Of a stretch of 64,000 nucleotides of DNA, positions 1 to 7,912 are shown one piece after another. Where the stretch lies: assembly GCF_900107585.1 (NCBI RefSeq), contig NZ_FNQM01000004.1, positions 248,001 to 312,000 of the forward strand, given 5' to 3'. Made by a program: the position numbers and the translations under genes. The notes beneath the pieces were generated by a model that made no database searches, had not been told where the DNA came from, and saw only the letters and a program-made list of their open reading frames with translations. Position 1 is the first letter of the stretch. Every line of letters begins with the position of its first letter. The DNA comes from Rubrimonas cliftonensis (GTDB lineage: Bacteria; Pseudomonadota; Alphaproteobacteria; Rhodobacterales; Rhodobacteraceae).

Positions 1-1743
1 GTAGGAGGGGCACATCGCGCCGCCCGAAAGCTTCCGACAGGCGCCGTTGTTGTTGCACATCTCCACCGCGCCGATCAGCCCGCCGGGCCAGTCGTCCCAG
101 CGGAACGCCGTCTCGCGCTTCTCCGCCGCGTAGCCCTCCGGCCAGCGGAACAGCGACCGGTCGTCCATCTTCGGGGCTCGGACGATCTTGCCGGGGTTGA
201 GCCGGCCCTCGGGGTCGAAGCGGTCCTTCACCGCCTCGAAACTGCGCACCATGCGCACGCCGAACATCTTCTCGTGGAACTCCGAGCGCACCAGCCCGTC
301 GCCGTGCTCGCCGGAATGCGAGCCCTTGTATTCGGCCACGAGGTCGAAGGCCTCCTCGGCGATGGCCCGCAGCGCCTTGACGCCCAGTTCTTCCTTGAGG
401 TTCAGCACGGGGCGCACATGCAGCAGGCCGACGGAGGCATGGGCGTACCATGTGCCGTCCGTGCCATGCTTGCGGAACACCGCCGTCAGCCGGTCGGTGA
501 AGTCGCCGAGATCCTTCAGCTCCACGGCGCAGTCCTCCACGAAGGAGACTGGTTTTCCCTCGCTGCGCATCGACATCATGATGTTGAGGCCCTGCGTGCG
601 CACGCCCCAGATGCGGGCCTGGAACGCCGGGTCGATCGCCTCGACCACGCCGCCTTCCTGCTTGGCCGCGTCGCCCCAGCGGAAGCCGAGGTCGGCCATG
701 GTCTCGTGCAGCGCGTCGAGCCGGCGGCGGTTCTCGTCCGGCGTCTCGGCGAACTCCACCAGCAGCAGCGCGGCGGGGTCGCCCCTGACGAAGCTCTCCA
801 TGACCGGGCGGAAGATCGGGATGTCGCGGCCGAGCTCGATCATGGTGCGGTCGACCAGCTCAACCGCGGTCGGCCCCAGCGCGACGAGGTGCTGCGCGGC
901 GTCCATCGCGGCGCGGAAGGTCGGGAAATGGCACACGCCGAGCGCCTTCGGCCCCGGCAGCGGCGACAGCTTGATCTCGATGGTCTCGAACAGCGCCAGC
1001 GTGCCCTCCGAGCCCACCAGCAGATGCGCCAGGTTGTTCGTCGGTCCGTTCGGCGTGAGCGCGTCGATGTTGTAGCCGCCCACCCGGCGCTGCACCCTGG
1101 GAAAGCGCGCGGCGATCTCCTCGGCCTCCCGCGCGCCGAGCGCCAGCATGTCGCGGAACAGGGTCGAAACGGGGTCGTTGGCGCCCATTTCGAGGCTTTT
1201 CCGGGCGTCGATTTCGCCGAAACGCGCTCGCGCGCCGTCCGCCAAGAGCGCCTCGACGGCGATCACGTTCTCCCGCATCCGCCCGTAGCGCAGCGAGCGC
1301 GAGCCGCAGGAGTTGTTCGCCGTCATGCCGCCGATGGTGGCGCGCGAGGCGGTCGAGACGTCCACCGGGAACCAAAGCCCGTGCGGCTTCAGCATCCGGT
1401 TCAGCTCGTCCAGCACCAGCCCCGGCTCGACCACCGCGCGCCGCCCCTCGACGTCCAGATGGCGCAGCCCGTTGAGATGAGTGGAGAAATCGATGACGAC
1501 GCCCGGCGCGACGGTCTGCCCCGCCTGCGAGGTGCCGCCGCCGCGCCCGGTCAGCGACGCGCCCTCGGCCCGCGCAGCGGCCAGCGTCGCCTCGACGTCC
1601 TCGAAGCGCCGCGGCACGACCACCGCCTCGGGCGTGATCTGGTAGAAGGAGGCGTCGGTCGCATACCTCCCCCGGTCGAACGCGCCCTCCAGCACCTCGC
1701 CCTGGATCGCGCCCGCCAGCCCCGAGAACCGCCCCCCAGCCAT
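1..1743 (-). CDS. FAD-linked oxidase with C-terminal Fe-S region (glycolate/D-lactate dehydrogenase type), partial
   Basis: N-terminal about 580 residues of a large flavoprotein; the 3' part lies outside the window. The N-terminal half carries a PCMH-type FAD-binding domain (RYATDASFYQI, GRGGGTSQAGQT, IGGMTANNSCGSRSLRYG). The last visible segment, MCNNNGACRK...MCPSY, is the start of the Cys-rich 4Fe-4S region typical of the roughly 950-1000 residue fused D-lactate/2-hydroxyglutarate/glycolate dehydrogenases. It probably oxidises a 2-hydroxy acid and passes electrons on through the Fe-S part. The ATG at 1743 is used here; the frame also allows a GTG at 1758 and an ATG at 1788. It is divergent from the TRAP transporter, which could import its substrate (inference). 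Substrate cannot be told from sequence. Confidence 0.85.
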   Translation of the reverse strand, partial: MAGGRFSGLAGAIQGEVLEGAFDRGRYATDASFYQITPEAVVVPRRFEDVEATLAAARAEGASLTGRGGGTSQAGQTVAPGVVIDFSTHLNGLRHLDVEGRRAVVEPGLVLDELNRMLKPHGLWFPVDVSTASRATIGGMTANNSCGSRSLRYGRMRENVIAVEALLADGARARFGEIDARKSLEMGANDPVSTLFRDMLALGAREAEEIAARFPRVQRRVGGYNIDALTPNGPTNNLAHLLVGSEGTLALFETIEIKLSPLPGPKALGVCHFPTFRAAMDAAQHLVALGPTAVELVDRTMIELGRDIPIFRPVMESFVRGDPAALLLVEFAETPDENRRRLDALHETMADLGFRWGDAAKQEGGVVEAIDPAFQARIWGVRTQGLNIMMSMRSEGKPVSFVEDCAVELKDLGDFTDRLTAVFRKHGTDGTWYAHASVGLLHVRPVLNLKEELGVKALRAIAEEAFDLVAEYKGSHSGEHGDGLVRSEFHEKMFGVRMVRSFEAVKDRFDPEGRLNPGKIVRAPKMDDRSLFRWPEGYAAEKRETAFRWDDWPGGLIGAVEMCNNNGACRKLSGGAMCPSY

Positions 1744-1966
1744 CGCCGCCCCGTTCACGGATGATTCATCTTGACTTGAATTAAGCATTCAAACCTAGTT
1801 GGAGCAACAATGAGACGCCGGCGGCTCTGCTGGCGAAAGAAACGTCAATGTGAGAATGGTTTGGCCGGCGCGGCCCGTGACAGGCGAAGGCGGCGCAGGC
1901 CGCGACTGACGACGGCAAGAGGTCGAACGGCCCGGCCGGAGAGACGGACAACGGAGGAGGAAGTCC

Positions 1967-2950
1967 ATGAAGTTCACGAAGATCGCGGCGGCGCTTGCGG
2001 CGCTGCTCATCTCCGGCGACGCCGCGCTCGCGCAGCAGGCCCTGCGCTTCGGCCATGTCGGTGAGCCGGGCTCGCTGTTCGCGCAGTCGGCGGAGGCCTT
2101 CGCGCGCATCGCCAACGAGAAGCTGGCCGGCAAGGCCGAAGTTCAGGTGTTCGGCTCCTCGCAGCTCGGCAACGACCGCGAGATGCTGCAAAAGCTGAAG
2201 CTGGGGCAGATGATGTTCGCCCTGCCGTCCTCGGTGATGTCCTCGGTGGCGCCCGAATTCGGCGTCTTCGAGATGCCCTACATCATCCAGGACCGCGAGC
2301 ACATCAAGGCTGTCGAGCGCGAGATGCTGCTCGACGTCTTCAACCCCGCCGCCGAGGCGCAGGGCTACCGCATCCTCGCCTTCTGGGAGAATGGCTTCCG
2401 TCACATCACCAACAACGTCCGCCCCGTCACCGCGCCGTCGGACCTCGAGGGCGTGAAGCTGCGCACCCCCAACGGCGAATGGCGCGTGAAGATGTTCCAG
2501 GCCTATGGGGCAAACCCCACGCCGATGGCGTTCTCCGACGTGTTCACCGCGCTGCAGACCGGCGTCATCGACGGGCAGGAGAACCCCTACGCCCAGATCG
2601 CCTCGGCCAAGTTCCAGGAGGTGCAGAAGTACCTCTCGATCACCGGCCACGTCTATACGCCCGGCTACATCCTGACTTCGACCACCCATTTCGACCGGCT
2701 CGACCGCGACGTGCAGGCCGCGCTGATCCTCTCCGCGCGCGAGGCCCAGGCCGAGGTCTACGCCATCGCCGAGCGGCTTGAGGTGGAGCTGCTCGACGTC
2801 ATCAAGGCCGCGGGCGTCGCGGTGAACGAGGCCGACAAGGCCGCCTTCGTCGAAGCGTCGAGGCCGATCTACGACGAGTTCGCCGCCACCGTCGACGGCG
2901 GCGCGGCGCTGGTCGAGCGCATCAACGCTCTGCGGCCCGCCACCAACTGA
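1967..2950 (+). CDS. dctP: TRAP transporter substrate-binding protein, DctP family
   Basis: A 327-residue periplasmic solute-binding protein for a tripartite ATP-independent transporter. The N terminus has a Sec signal peptide (Lys-rich start, hydrophobic core, ALA-QQ cleavage near residue 22). The body has DctP-family features: FGHVGEPGSLF, FGSSQLGNDREM, the WENGFRH block, and the MAFSDVFTALQTGVIDGQENP signature with its ligand-clamping region. A good GGAGGA ribosome site precedes the ATG. It is followed by dctQ and dctM in the usual order, separated by a GC-rich stem-loop. Ligand is unknown; DctP proteins commonly bind organic acids, and the divergent oxidase suggests a 2-hydroxy acid (inference). 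Confidence 0.93.
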   Translation: MKFTKIAAALAALLISGDAALAQQALRFGHVGEPGSLFAQSAEAFARIANEKLAGKAEVQVFGSSQLGNDREMLQKLKLGQMMFALPSSVMSSVAPEFGVFEMPYIIQDREHIKAVEREMLLDVFNPAAEAQGYRILAFWENGFRHITNNVRPVTAPSDLEGVKLRTPNGEWRVKMFQAYGANPTPMAFSDVFTALQTGVIDGQENPYAQIASAKFQEVQKYLSITGHVYTPGYILTSTTHFDRLDRDVQAALILSAREAQAEVYAIAERLEVELLDVIKAAGVAVNEADKAAFVEASRPIYDEFAATVDGGAALVERINALRPATN

Positions 2951-3037
2951 CGCGGGACGTCGCGTCGTCGGGCCGCCGCCGGGAGACCGCCGGTAGACCG
3001 CCGCGCGCGGCCCGAACCGCCGGTCCGCCCGCCAGAC

Positions 3038-3070
3038 GGCCCGCAAGCCCCGAAGCCGGGGCGGCGGGCC
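3038..3070 (+). promoter_or_regulatory. Stem-loop between dctP and dctQ (putative attenuator/mRNA stabiliser)
   Basis: A two-part hairpin: outer arms GGCCCGC/GCGGGCC (7 bp) and inner arms CCCCG/CGGGG (5 bp) around AAGC. No T-run follows, so it is not a classic terminator. Such structures between a binding-protein gene and its membrane subunits often raise the level of the binding protein relative to the permease; that role is inferred here. The 148-base gap contrasts with the overlapping genes that follow. Confidence 0.45.
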
Positions 3071-3098
3071 GCTCCACCTGCTCCGGAGAACTTAGCGA

Positions 3099-3611
3099 AT
3101 GCGCCAGGTCGCGCGATGGCTCGAGCGCGGGCTCGAGTGGTTTCTGATCCTGCAGATGGCCCTGCTCACCGCCGTCGTCGTCTACGCCGTCATCATGCGC
3201 AAGGCTGGCGTCTCGGCCAGCTGGTACGACGAGGTCGCCGCGATCCAGCTCGCCTGGATCACCTATTACGGCGCCGGCCTCGCCGCGCTGAAGCGCAGGC
3301 ACATCGGCTTCGACGGCGTGCTGCTGGCGATGGGCCCGGCCCTGCGCCGGCCGGCGGTGTTCCTCGCCGAGGGGCTGACGCTGGGTTTCTTCGCCCTGAT
3401 GACGTGGTCGGGCCTTGAGGTGCTGGCGGTGCTGGAGGGCATGTCGCTCATCAGCCTGACCTGGGTTCCGGTGCAGTTCACACAGTCGGTCATCCCCATC
3501 GGCGGCGCGCTCTTCATCGGCGCCTCGCTGCTGTCCTTCCCCGACTACCTGCGCGCGACCATGGCCGGCGTCTCGATGGAGCACGCCGAGATCGAGGAGG
3601 CCGTGCGATGA
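3099..3611 (+). CDS. dctQ: TRAP transporter small membrane subunit, DctQ family
   Basis: A 170-residue integral membrane protein with about four hydrophobic segments (near residues 15-35, 50-70, 90-110 and 130-150), the size and topology of DctQ. The pattern SWYDEVAAIQLAWITYYGAGLAALKRRHIGFD matches the DctQ core, where a charged helix pair packs against the large subunit. Its stop overlaps the dctM start by four bases (ATGA), indicating translational coupling and obligate partnership. It acts in the inner membrane with DctM for ion-gradient-driven uptake. Confidence 0.9.
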   Translation: MRQVARWLERGLEWFLILQMALLTAVVVYAVIMRKAGVSASWYDEVAAIQLAWITYYGAGLAALKRRHIGFDGVLLAMGPALRRPAVFLAEGLTLGFFALMTWSGLEVLAVLEGMSLISLTWVPVQFTQSVIPIGGALFIGASLLSFPDYLRATMAGVSMEHAEIEEAVR

Positions 3612-4894
3612 CCGGCGTCGTGATCCTCGTCTTCTTCTCGCTGGTCGCGATGATCATGATCAACGTGCCGATCGCGGTCGCGCTGGCGCTCGCGGCCGTG
3701 GTCGGGCTGATCACGGCCGAGGGCGTCTCCTCGCTCGTGACCGTCGCGCTCGACATGTACGCCGGCGCGACGAAATTTTCGCTGATCGCGATCCCGATGT
3801 TCGTGCTGGCCGGCGCGATCATGAACGCCGCCGGCATCACGCGGCGGCTGATCGAGTTCGTTTCGGCGCTGATCGGCTTCGTGCGCGGCGGGCTGGCGAT
3901 GGTGAATGTCGGCGTGTCGCTGTTCTTCGCGGAGATATCCGGCTCCGCGGTGGCCGACGTCGCCGCCATGGGCACCGTGATGATCCCCGAGATGAAGAAG
4001 CGCGGCTACTCCGCGCCCTTCGCCGCCGCGATCACCTCGTCCTCGGCGTCGCTGGCGATCATCATTCCGCCCTCGATCCCGATGATCCTCTACGGCGTCT
4101 CGTCGGGGGCCTCGATCGAGCAGCTTTTCGTCGCGGGCGTCGTGCCGGGGCTGATCGGCGCCGCGGGCCTGATGGGCGTCGCCTACATCTTCGCGGTGCG
4201 CTACGATCTGCCTGTGGAGGAGGCTTTCAACCTGCGGCGCCTGCGCGCGACCTTCATCGACGCGCTGCCGACCTTCGCGCTGCCGGTCATCATCCTCGGC
4301 GGCATCTTCGGCGGCTTCGTCACGGCCACGGAAGCGGCGGGGCTCGCAGTGCTCGCCGCGCTGCTGGTGGGCCTGTGGTACCGCGAGACCGACCTGCGCG
4401 AACTGCGCTCGGCGCTGCTCGACGGCGCGATGCAGACGGCGGTGGTGATGCTGCTGGTGGCGGCCTCGGTGCTGATGGGCGGTTTTCTCACGCGGACGCA
4501 GATCCCGCAGGAACTCGCGGCCGGGCTGACCGCGCTGACCGACCAGAAATGGGTGGTGCTGGCGATCCTCAACGTGTTCTTCCTCGTGATCGGCTTCTTC
4601 CTGCACTCCGCCGCGGCCATCATTCTCGTGGTGCCCATCGTCATCCCGCTGATCCAGACCGTCGGCATCGACCCGGTGCATTTCGGCCTGATCGTGACGC
4701 TCAACCTCGCCATCGGTCAGCAGACGCCCCCCGTGGCCAGCGTGCTGATCACCGCCTGCTCCATCGCCAAGGCGAACATATGGGAGGTTTCGAAAGTCAA
4801 CCTGCCCTTCGTCGGGGTTCTCCTTTTCGTCCTCCTGCTTTGCACTTATGTCGAGGAAGTGCCAATGTTCCTCGTCGAATATTTTTACAGGTGA
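3608..4894 (+). CDS. dctM: TRAP transporter large permease subunit, DctM family
   Basis: A 428-residue, strongly hydrophobic protein with about 11-12 membrane segments, the normal length for DctM. Family motifs are visible: PIAVALALAAVVG near the start, the FSLIAIPMFVLAGAIMNAAGI block, FFAEISGSAVADVAAMG, the IIPPSIPMILYG segment, and QQTPPVASVLITACSIAKA near the C terminus. It forms the ion-coupled translocation channel of the TRAP system with DctQ and accepts ligand from DctP. It overlaps dctQ and ends four bases before the enoyl-CoA hydratase-like gene, so all four genes probably form one operon. Confidence 0.94.
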   Translation: MTGVVILVFFSLVAMIMINVPIAVALALAAVVGLITAEGVSSLVTVALDMYAGATKFSLIAIPMFVLAGAIMNAAGITRRLIEFVSALIGFVRGGLAMVNVGVSLFFAEISGSAVADVAAMGTVMIPEMKKRGYSAPFAAAITSSSASLAIIIPPSIPMILYGVSSGASIEQLFVAGVVPGLIGAAGLMGVAYIFAVRYDLPVEEAFNLRRLRATFIDALPTFALPVIILGGIFGGFVTATEAAGLAVLAALLVGLWYRETDLRELRSALLDGAMQTAVVMLLVAASVLMGGFLTRTQIPQELAAGLTALTDQKWVVLAILNVFFLVIGFFLHSAAAIILVVPIVIPLIQTVGIDPVHFGLIVTLNLAIGQQTPPVASVLITACSIAKANIWEVSKVNLPFVGVLLFVLLLCTYVEEVPMFLVEYFYR

Positions 4895-4898
4895 GATC

Positions 4899-5666
4899 AT
4901 GACCGAACTGTTGCGGGAGGAGCGTGAGGGCGTCCTGTTCCTCACGTTCAACCGTCCCGACGCGCGCAACGCCCTCACCTTCGCCATGTATGACGGTCTC
5001 AAGGCGACCTGCGAGGGCATTCCGAAGAACGGGACCGTGCGGGCGCTGGTGATTTCGGGCGCCGGCGGCCGGGCCTTCGCGGCGGGCACCGACATGGCGC
5101 AGTTCCGCACGGTGATTACGCCGCAGGAGGCCTGGGCCTACGAGGACCGCATCGATGGCGTGCTCTCCGCCGTGGAGGCGTGCCCGGTGCCGACCATCGC
5201 GGCCATCACCGGCGCCTGCACCGGCGGCGGCGCGGCCATAGCCGCCTGCTGCGACATCCGCGTGGCGGACGGGCGGCTCAAGTTCGGGTTCCCGATCGCC
5301 CGGACGCTCGGCAACTGCCTGTCAGCGGCGAGCCTCGCGCGGCTCACGGCGCTGCTCGGGCCCGGCCGCGTCAAGGACCTGATCTTCACCGCGCGGCTGA
5401 TGGAGCTGGAGGAGGCCCGCGCCGTCGGCCTCGTCACCGACAGCTCGCCCGACCCGCTGGCGCGGGCGGCGGAGATGGCGCGCGCCATCGGCGGCCATGC
5501 GCCGCTCACCCTGCGCGCCACGAAGGAGGCGATGCGCCGCAACGCCGCCGCCACGCCGCGCGTCAACGACCGCGACCTCATCGCGATGTGCTACATGTCC
5601 GACGACTTCCGCGAGGGGATGGAGGCGTTCCTGCGCAAGCGCAAGCCGGAGTGGAAGGGCAGGTGA
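4899..5666 (+). CDS. Enoyl-CoA hydratase/isomerase family protein
   Basis: A 255-residue crotonase-fold protein. It shows the family's N-terminal FNRPDARNALTFAMYD, the first oxyanion-hole segment (ISGAGGRAFAAGTDMAQF), and the second, ITGACTGGGAAIAACCDIRVA. The C-terminal trimerisation helices end in a KRKPEWKGR tail like that of crotonases. The start four bases after dctM is preferred over an in-frame ATG inside dctM. Specific reaction is unknown: members hydrate, isomerise or hydrolyse acyl-CoA thioesters. The position suggests catabolism of the acid imported by the TRAP system after CoA activation (inference). Confidence 0.88.
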   Translation: MTELLREEREGVLFLTFNRPDARNALTFAMYDGLKATCEGIPKNGTVRALVISGAGGRAFAAGTDMAQFRTVITPQEAWAYEDRIDGVLSAVEACPVPTIAAITGACTGGGAAIAACCDIRVADGRLKFGFPIARTLGNCLSAASLARLTALLGPGRVKDLIFTARLMELEEARAVGLVTDSSPDPLARAAEMARAIGGHAPLTLRATKEAMRRNAAATPRVNDRDLIAMCYMSDDFREGMEAFLRKRKPEWKGR

Positions 5667-5856
5667 GGCCGCCGGCCGGCGCTTCGCGGCGCTGGCCGCC
5701 ATCGGCGCGCCGGATCCGCCAGCGGCGTCCCCGGGCGGCGTCGCTGGGCGGCGCGCCGTCTCCGTCGCCTCTGCCCGGGCTGTCGGTCCATCGCCGCGCC
5801 GCCGGGGCGCTGCGGCGCGCGCGGGTGTCGACAGGACCGGCGGGGGCGCCGTAAGG

Positions 5857-5873
5857 GCGGGGTCCGACCCCGC
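5857..5873. repeat. Perfect short inverted repeat upstream of the inositol-phosphatase gene
   Basis: GCGGGGTC and GACCCCGC flank a single C, about 20 bases before the ATG at 5894. It lies in a 227-base gap that otherwise holds only GC-rich sequence without a recognised gene. It could be an operator or a small hairpin; neither is proven. Confidence 0.3.
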
Positions 5874-5893
5874 TGCCGACAGGATCCCGCCCG

Positions 5894-6688
5894 ATGGCCA
5901 TGGCCTCCGCCAACCTCACCGTGATGATCGCCGCCGCGCGCAAGGCCGCCCGCCGGCTCGTGCGCGACTTCGGCGAGGTCGAGAACCTGCAGGTGTCGCT
6001 CAAGGGCGCGGGCGACTTCGTCTCCAACGCCGACCGCAAGGCCGAGGAGACCATCCGCGCCGATCTGATGCGCGCCCGCCCCGCCTACGGCTACATCGGC
6101 GAGGAGACCGGCGAGATCGACAGCGAGGACGGGATGCACCGTTGGATCGTCGACCCGCTCGACGGCACGACGAACTTCCTGCACGGCCTGCCGCACTGGT
6201 GCGTGTCGATCGGGCTGGAGCGCAAGGGCGAGATCATCGCCGGCGTGGTGTTCGATCCGATCAAGGACGAGATGTTCACCGCCGAGAAAGGCGCCGGCGC
6301 GTGGCTCAACGACCGCCGCCTGCGCGTCTCGGGCCGGCGCGACATGAGCGTGATGCTGTTCGGCTGCGGCGTGCCCTTCGCGGGCTCGAAGCACCTGCCG
6401 AAGTTCCTGCGCGAGCTGGCGCATCTGATGCCGCAATGCGCCGGCGTGCGCCGCAACGGCGCGGCGGCGCTCGATCTCGCCTATGTCGCCGCGGGCCGCT
6501 TCGACGGGTTCTGGGAGCGCGGGCTGAACGTGTGGGACATCGCCGCGGGCGCGCTGATGGTGCGCGAGGCGGGGGGGCTGCTGCGCGATCTCGACGCCGA
6601 CGCGGCCGACCCCGTCGCCAGCGGCATGATGCTCGCGACCAACGCCGAGGTGGCGGAACCGCTGCTCAAGCTGCTGCGCGAGGCGTAA
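5894..6688 (+). CDS. suhB: Inositol monophosphatase family protein (SuhB-like)
   Basis: A 264-residue protein with the metal-binding motifs of the Mg2+/Li+-dependent phosphatase family: GEETGEI (motif with metal-ligand Glu), WIVDPLDGTTNFLHGLP (Asp/Asp/Gly-Thr motif), and the C-terminal WDIAAGALMVREAGG. Length and motif spacing match bacterial SuhB-type inositol-1-monophosphatases. It acts in the cytoplasm on inositol-1-phosphate or related sugar phosphates; in some bacteria SuhB also takes part in ribosomal RNA transcription antitermination. The ATG at 5894 is followed by a second in-frame ATG two codons on. The downstream channel pair is on the same strand. Confidence 0.9.
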   Translation: MAMASANLTVMIAAARKAARRLVRDFGEVENLQVSLKGAGDFVSNADRKAEETIRADLMRARPAYGYIGEETGEIDSEDGMHRWIVDPLDGTTNFLHGLPHWCVSIGLERKGEIIAGVVFDPIKDEMFTAEKGAGAWLNDRRLRVSGRRDMSVMLFGCGVPFAGSKHLPKFLRELAHLMPQCAGVRRNGAAALDLAYVAAGRFDGFWERGLNVWDIAAGALMVREAGGLLRDLDADAADPVASGMMLATNAEVAEPLLKLLREA

Positions 6689-6739
6689 GGCCCCGCGCAA
6701 GGCTCGCAAAGCCCGCGCAAAGCCTTTAACCATCGACGC

Positions 6740-7909
6740 ATGGGGATGGCGGGCAGGGGCGAACGGGGCATGGCGCTGAGGCGGGAGCGGGCGGTAGAAT
6801 TTTCCCAGCCGGTGCGGCAGATCGTGTTGATGGTGGCCGTGCTGGTCGCCGTCGCGGTGATCGGCTGGTTTCTCTACGCCCCGATCGAGGTGGTGTTCCG
6901 CGCCAACGTCTACCTCAACGGGCTGATCGTCGGCGTCTTCCTGATCGGCGTCGTGGCCTGTTTCCGCGCGGTGGCGCAGGTGCTCGCCTCGGTGAGCTGG
7001 ATCGAGGGTTTCGCGGCGGACCGGGCGGGGCACGAGTTCGCCGACCCGCCGCGCCTGATGGCCTCGCTTTCGGCGCTGCTGCGCGACAAGGGTTCGCGCG
7101 CCGCGCTCTCCGCGACCTCGACGCGCTCGATCCTCGACAGCGTGGCGACGCGGCTCGACGAGGCGCGCGACATCACCCGCTATCTCGGCAGCCTGCTGAT
7201 CTTCCTTGGCCTTCTCGGCACCTTCTGGGGGCTGTCCAACACCGTGCCGGCCGTGGTGGACACCATCCGCAGCCTCGCGCCCGACGCCGAAGGCGGAGCG
7301 GCCGGCGTCTTCGACAACCTCATGAGCGGGCTGGAGGATCAGCTCGGCGGCATGGGCACGGCCTTCGCCTCCTCGCTGCTGGGGCTGGCGGGGTCGATGG
7401 TGATCGGCCTGCTGGAGCTGTTCGCCGGCCACGCCCAGAACCGCTTCTTCCGCGAGCTGGAGGACTGGCTCGCCTCCATCACCCGCATCGGCGGGGTGAG
7501 CGAGGGCGGCGACGGGGCCTCCTCGGTGGCGCTGGTGGCGGAGAACGCGGCGCAGATCGAGCGGCTCGTCGCCGTCGCCGCGCAGGGCGACGAGAAGCGC
7601 GAGGCGTTCGAGGCGCGCGTCGCGGCGCTGACCGACAGCGTCTCGCGGCTCGCCGGCGCGCTGGCGACGCAGGAGGGCGCCGCGGCCAAGGCGCTGGAGC
7701 GCGTCGCGACCCAGCTCGAGAGGCGCTACGGCGAGGACGGCGAGGGCGAGGATCTCGAAGCCCGCGCCCGGCTGCGGTCCATCGACCGCCAGCTGATGCG
7801 GCTGACCGACGAGCTGGCTGCGGGGCGGCAGGACGCCGTCTCCGACATCCGCGCGGAGCTGCACGGGCTGACGCGGGCGATCCAGACGCTCGCCGGCCGG
7901 GAGCGCTGA
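6740..7909 (+). CDS. MotA/TolQ/ExbB-like proton channel protein with coiled-coil tail
   Basis: A 389-residue membrane protein. Hydrophobic segments lie near residues 28-50 and 58-80, with two more at the ExbB/MotA core (SLLIFLGLLGTFWGLSNTVPAV and GMGTAFASSLLGLAGSMVIGLLELF). The GTFWGL block and the GTAFxSSLxG motif are hallmarks of the MotA/TolQ/ExbB superfamily. The last 150 residues are charged and helical, likely a cytoplasmic coiled-coil. An alternative ATG lies at 6770. Three bases separate it from the MotB/OmpA-like partner, so they probably form a proton-driven stator that works across the peptidoglycan. Cellular task is unknown; similar pairs are common in Rhodobacterales (recalled, not checked). 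Confidence 0.82.
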   Translation: MGMAGRGERGMALRRERAVEFSQPVRQIVLMVAVLVAVAVIGWFLYAPIEVVFRANVYLNGLIVGVFLIGVVACFRAVAQVLASVSWIEGFAADRAGHEFADPPRLMASLSALLRDKGSRAALSATSTRSILDSVATRLDEARDITRYLGSLLIFLGLLGTFWGLSNTVPAVVDTIRSLAPDAEGGAAGVFDNLMSGLEDQLGGMGTAFASSLLGLAGSMVIGLLELFAGHAQNRFFRELEDWLASITRIGGVSEGGDGASSVALVAENAAQIERLVAVAAQGDEKREAFEARVAALTDSVSRLAGALATQEGAAAKALERVATQLERRYGEDGEGEDLEARARLRSIDRQLMRLTDELAAGRQDAVSDIRAELHGLTRAIQTLAGRER

Positions 7910-7912
7910 GCC

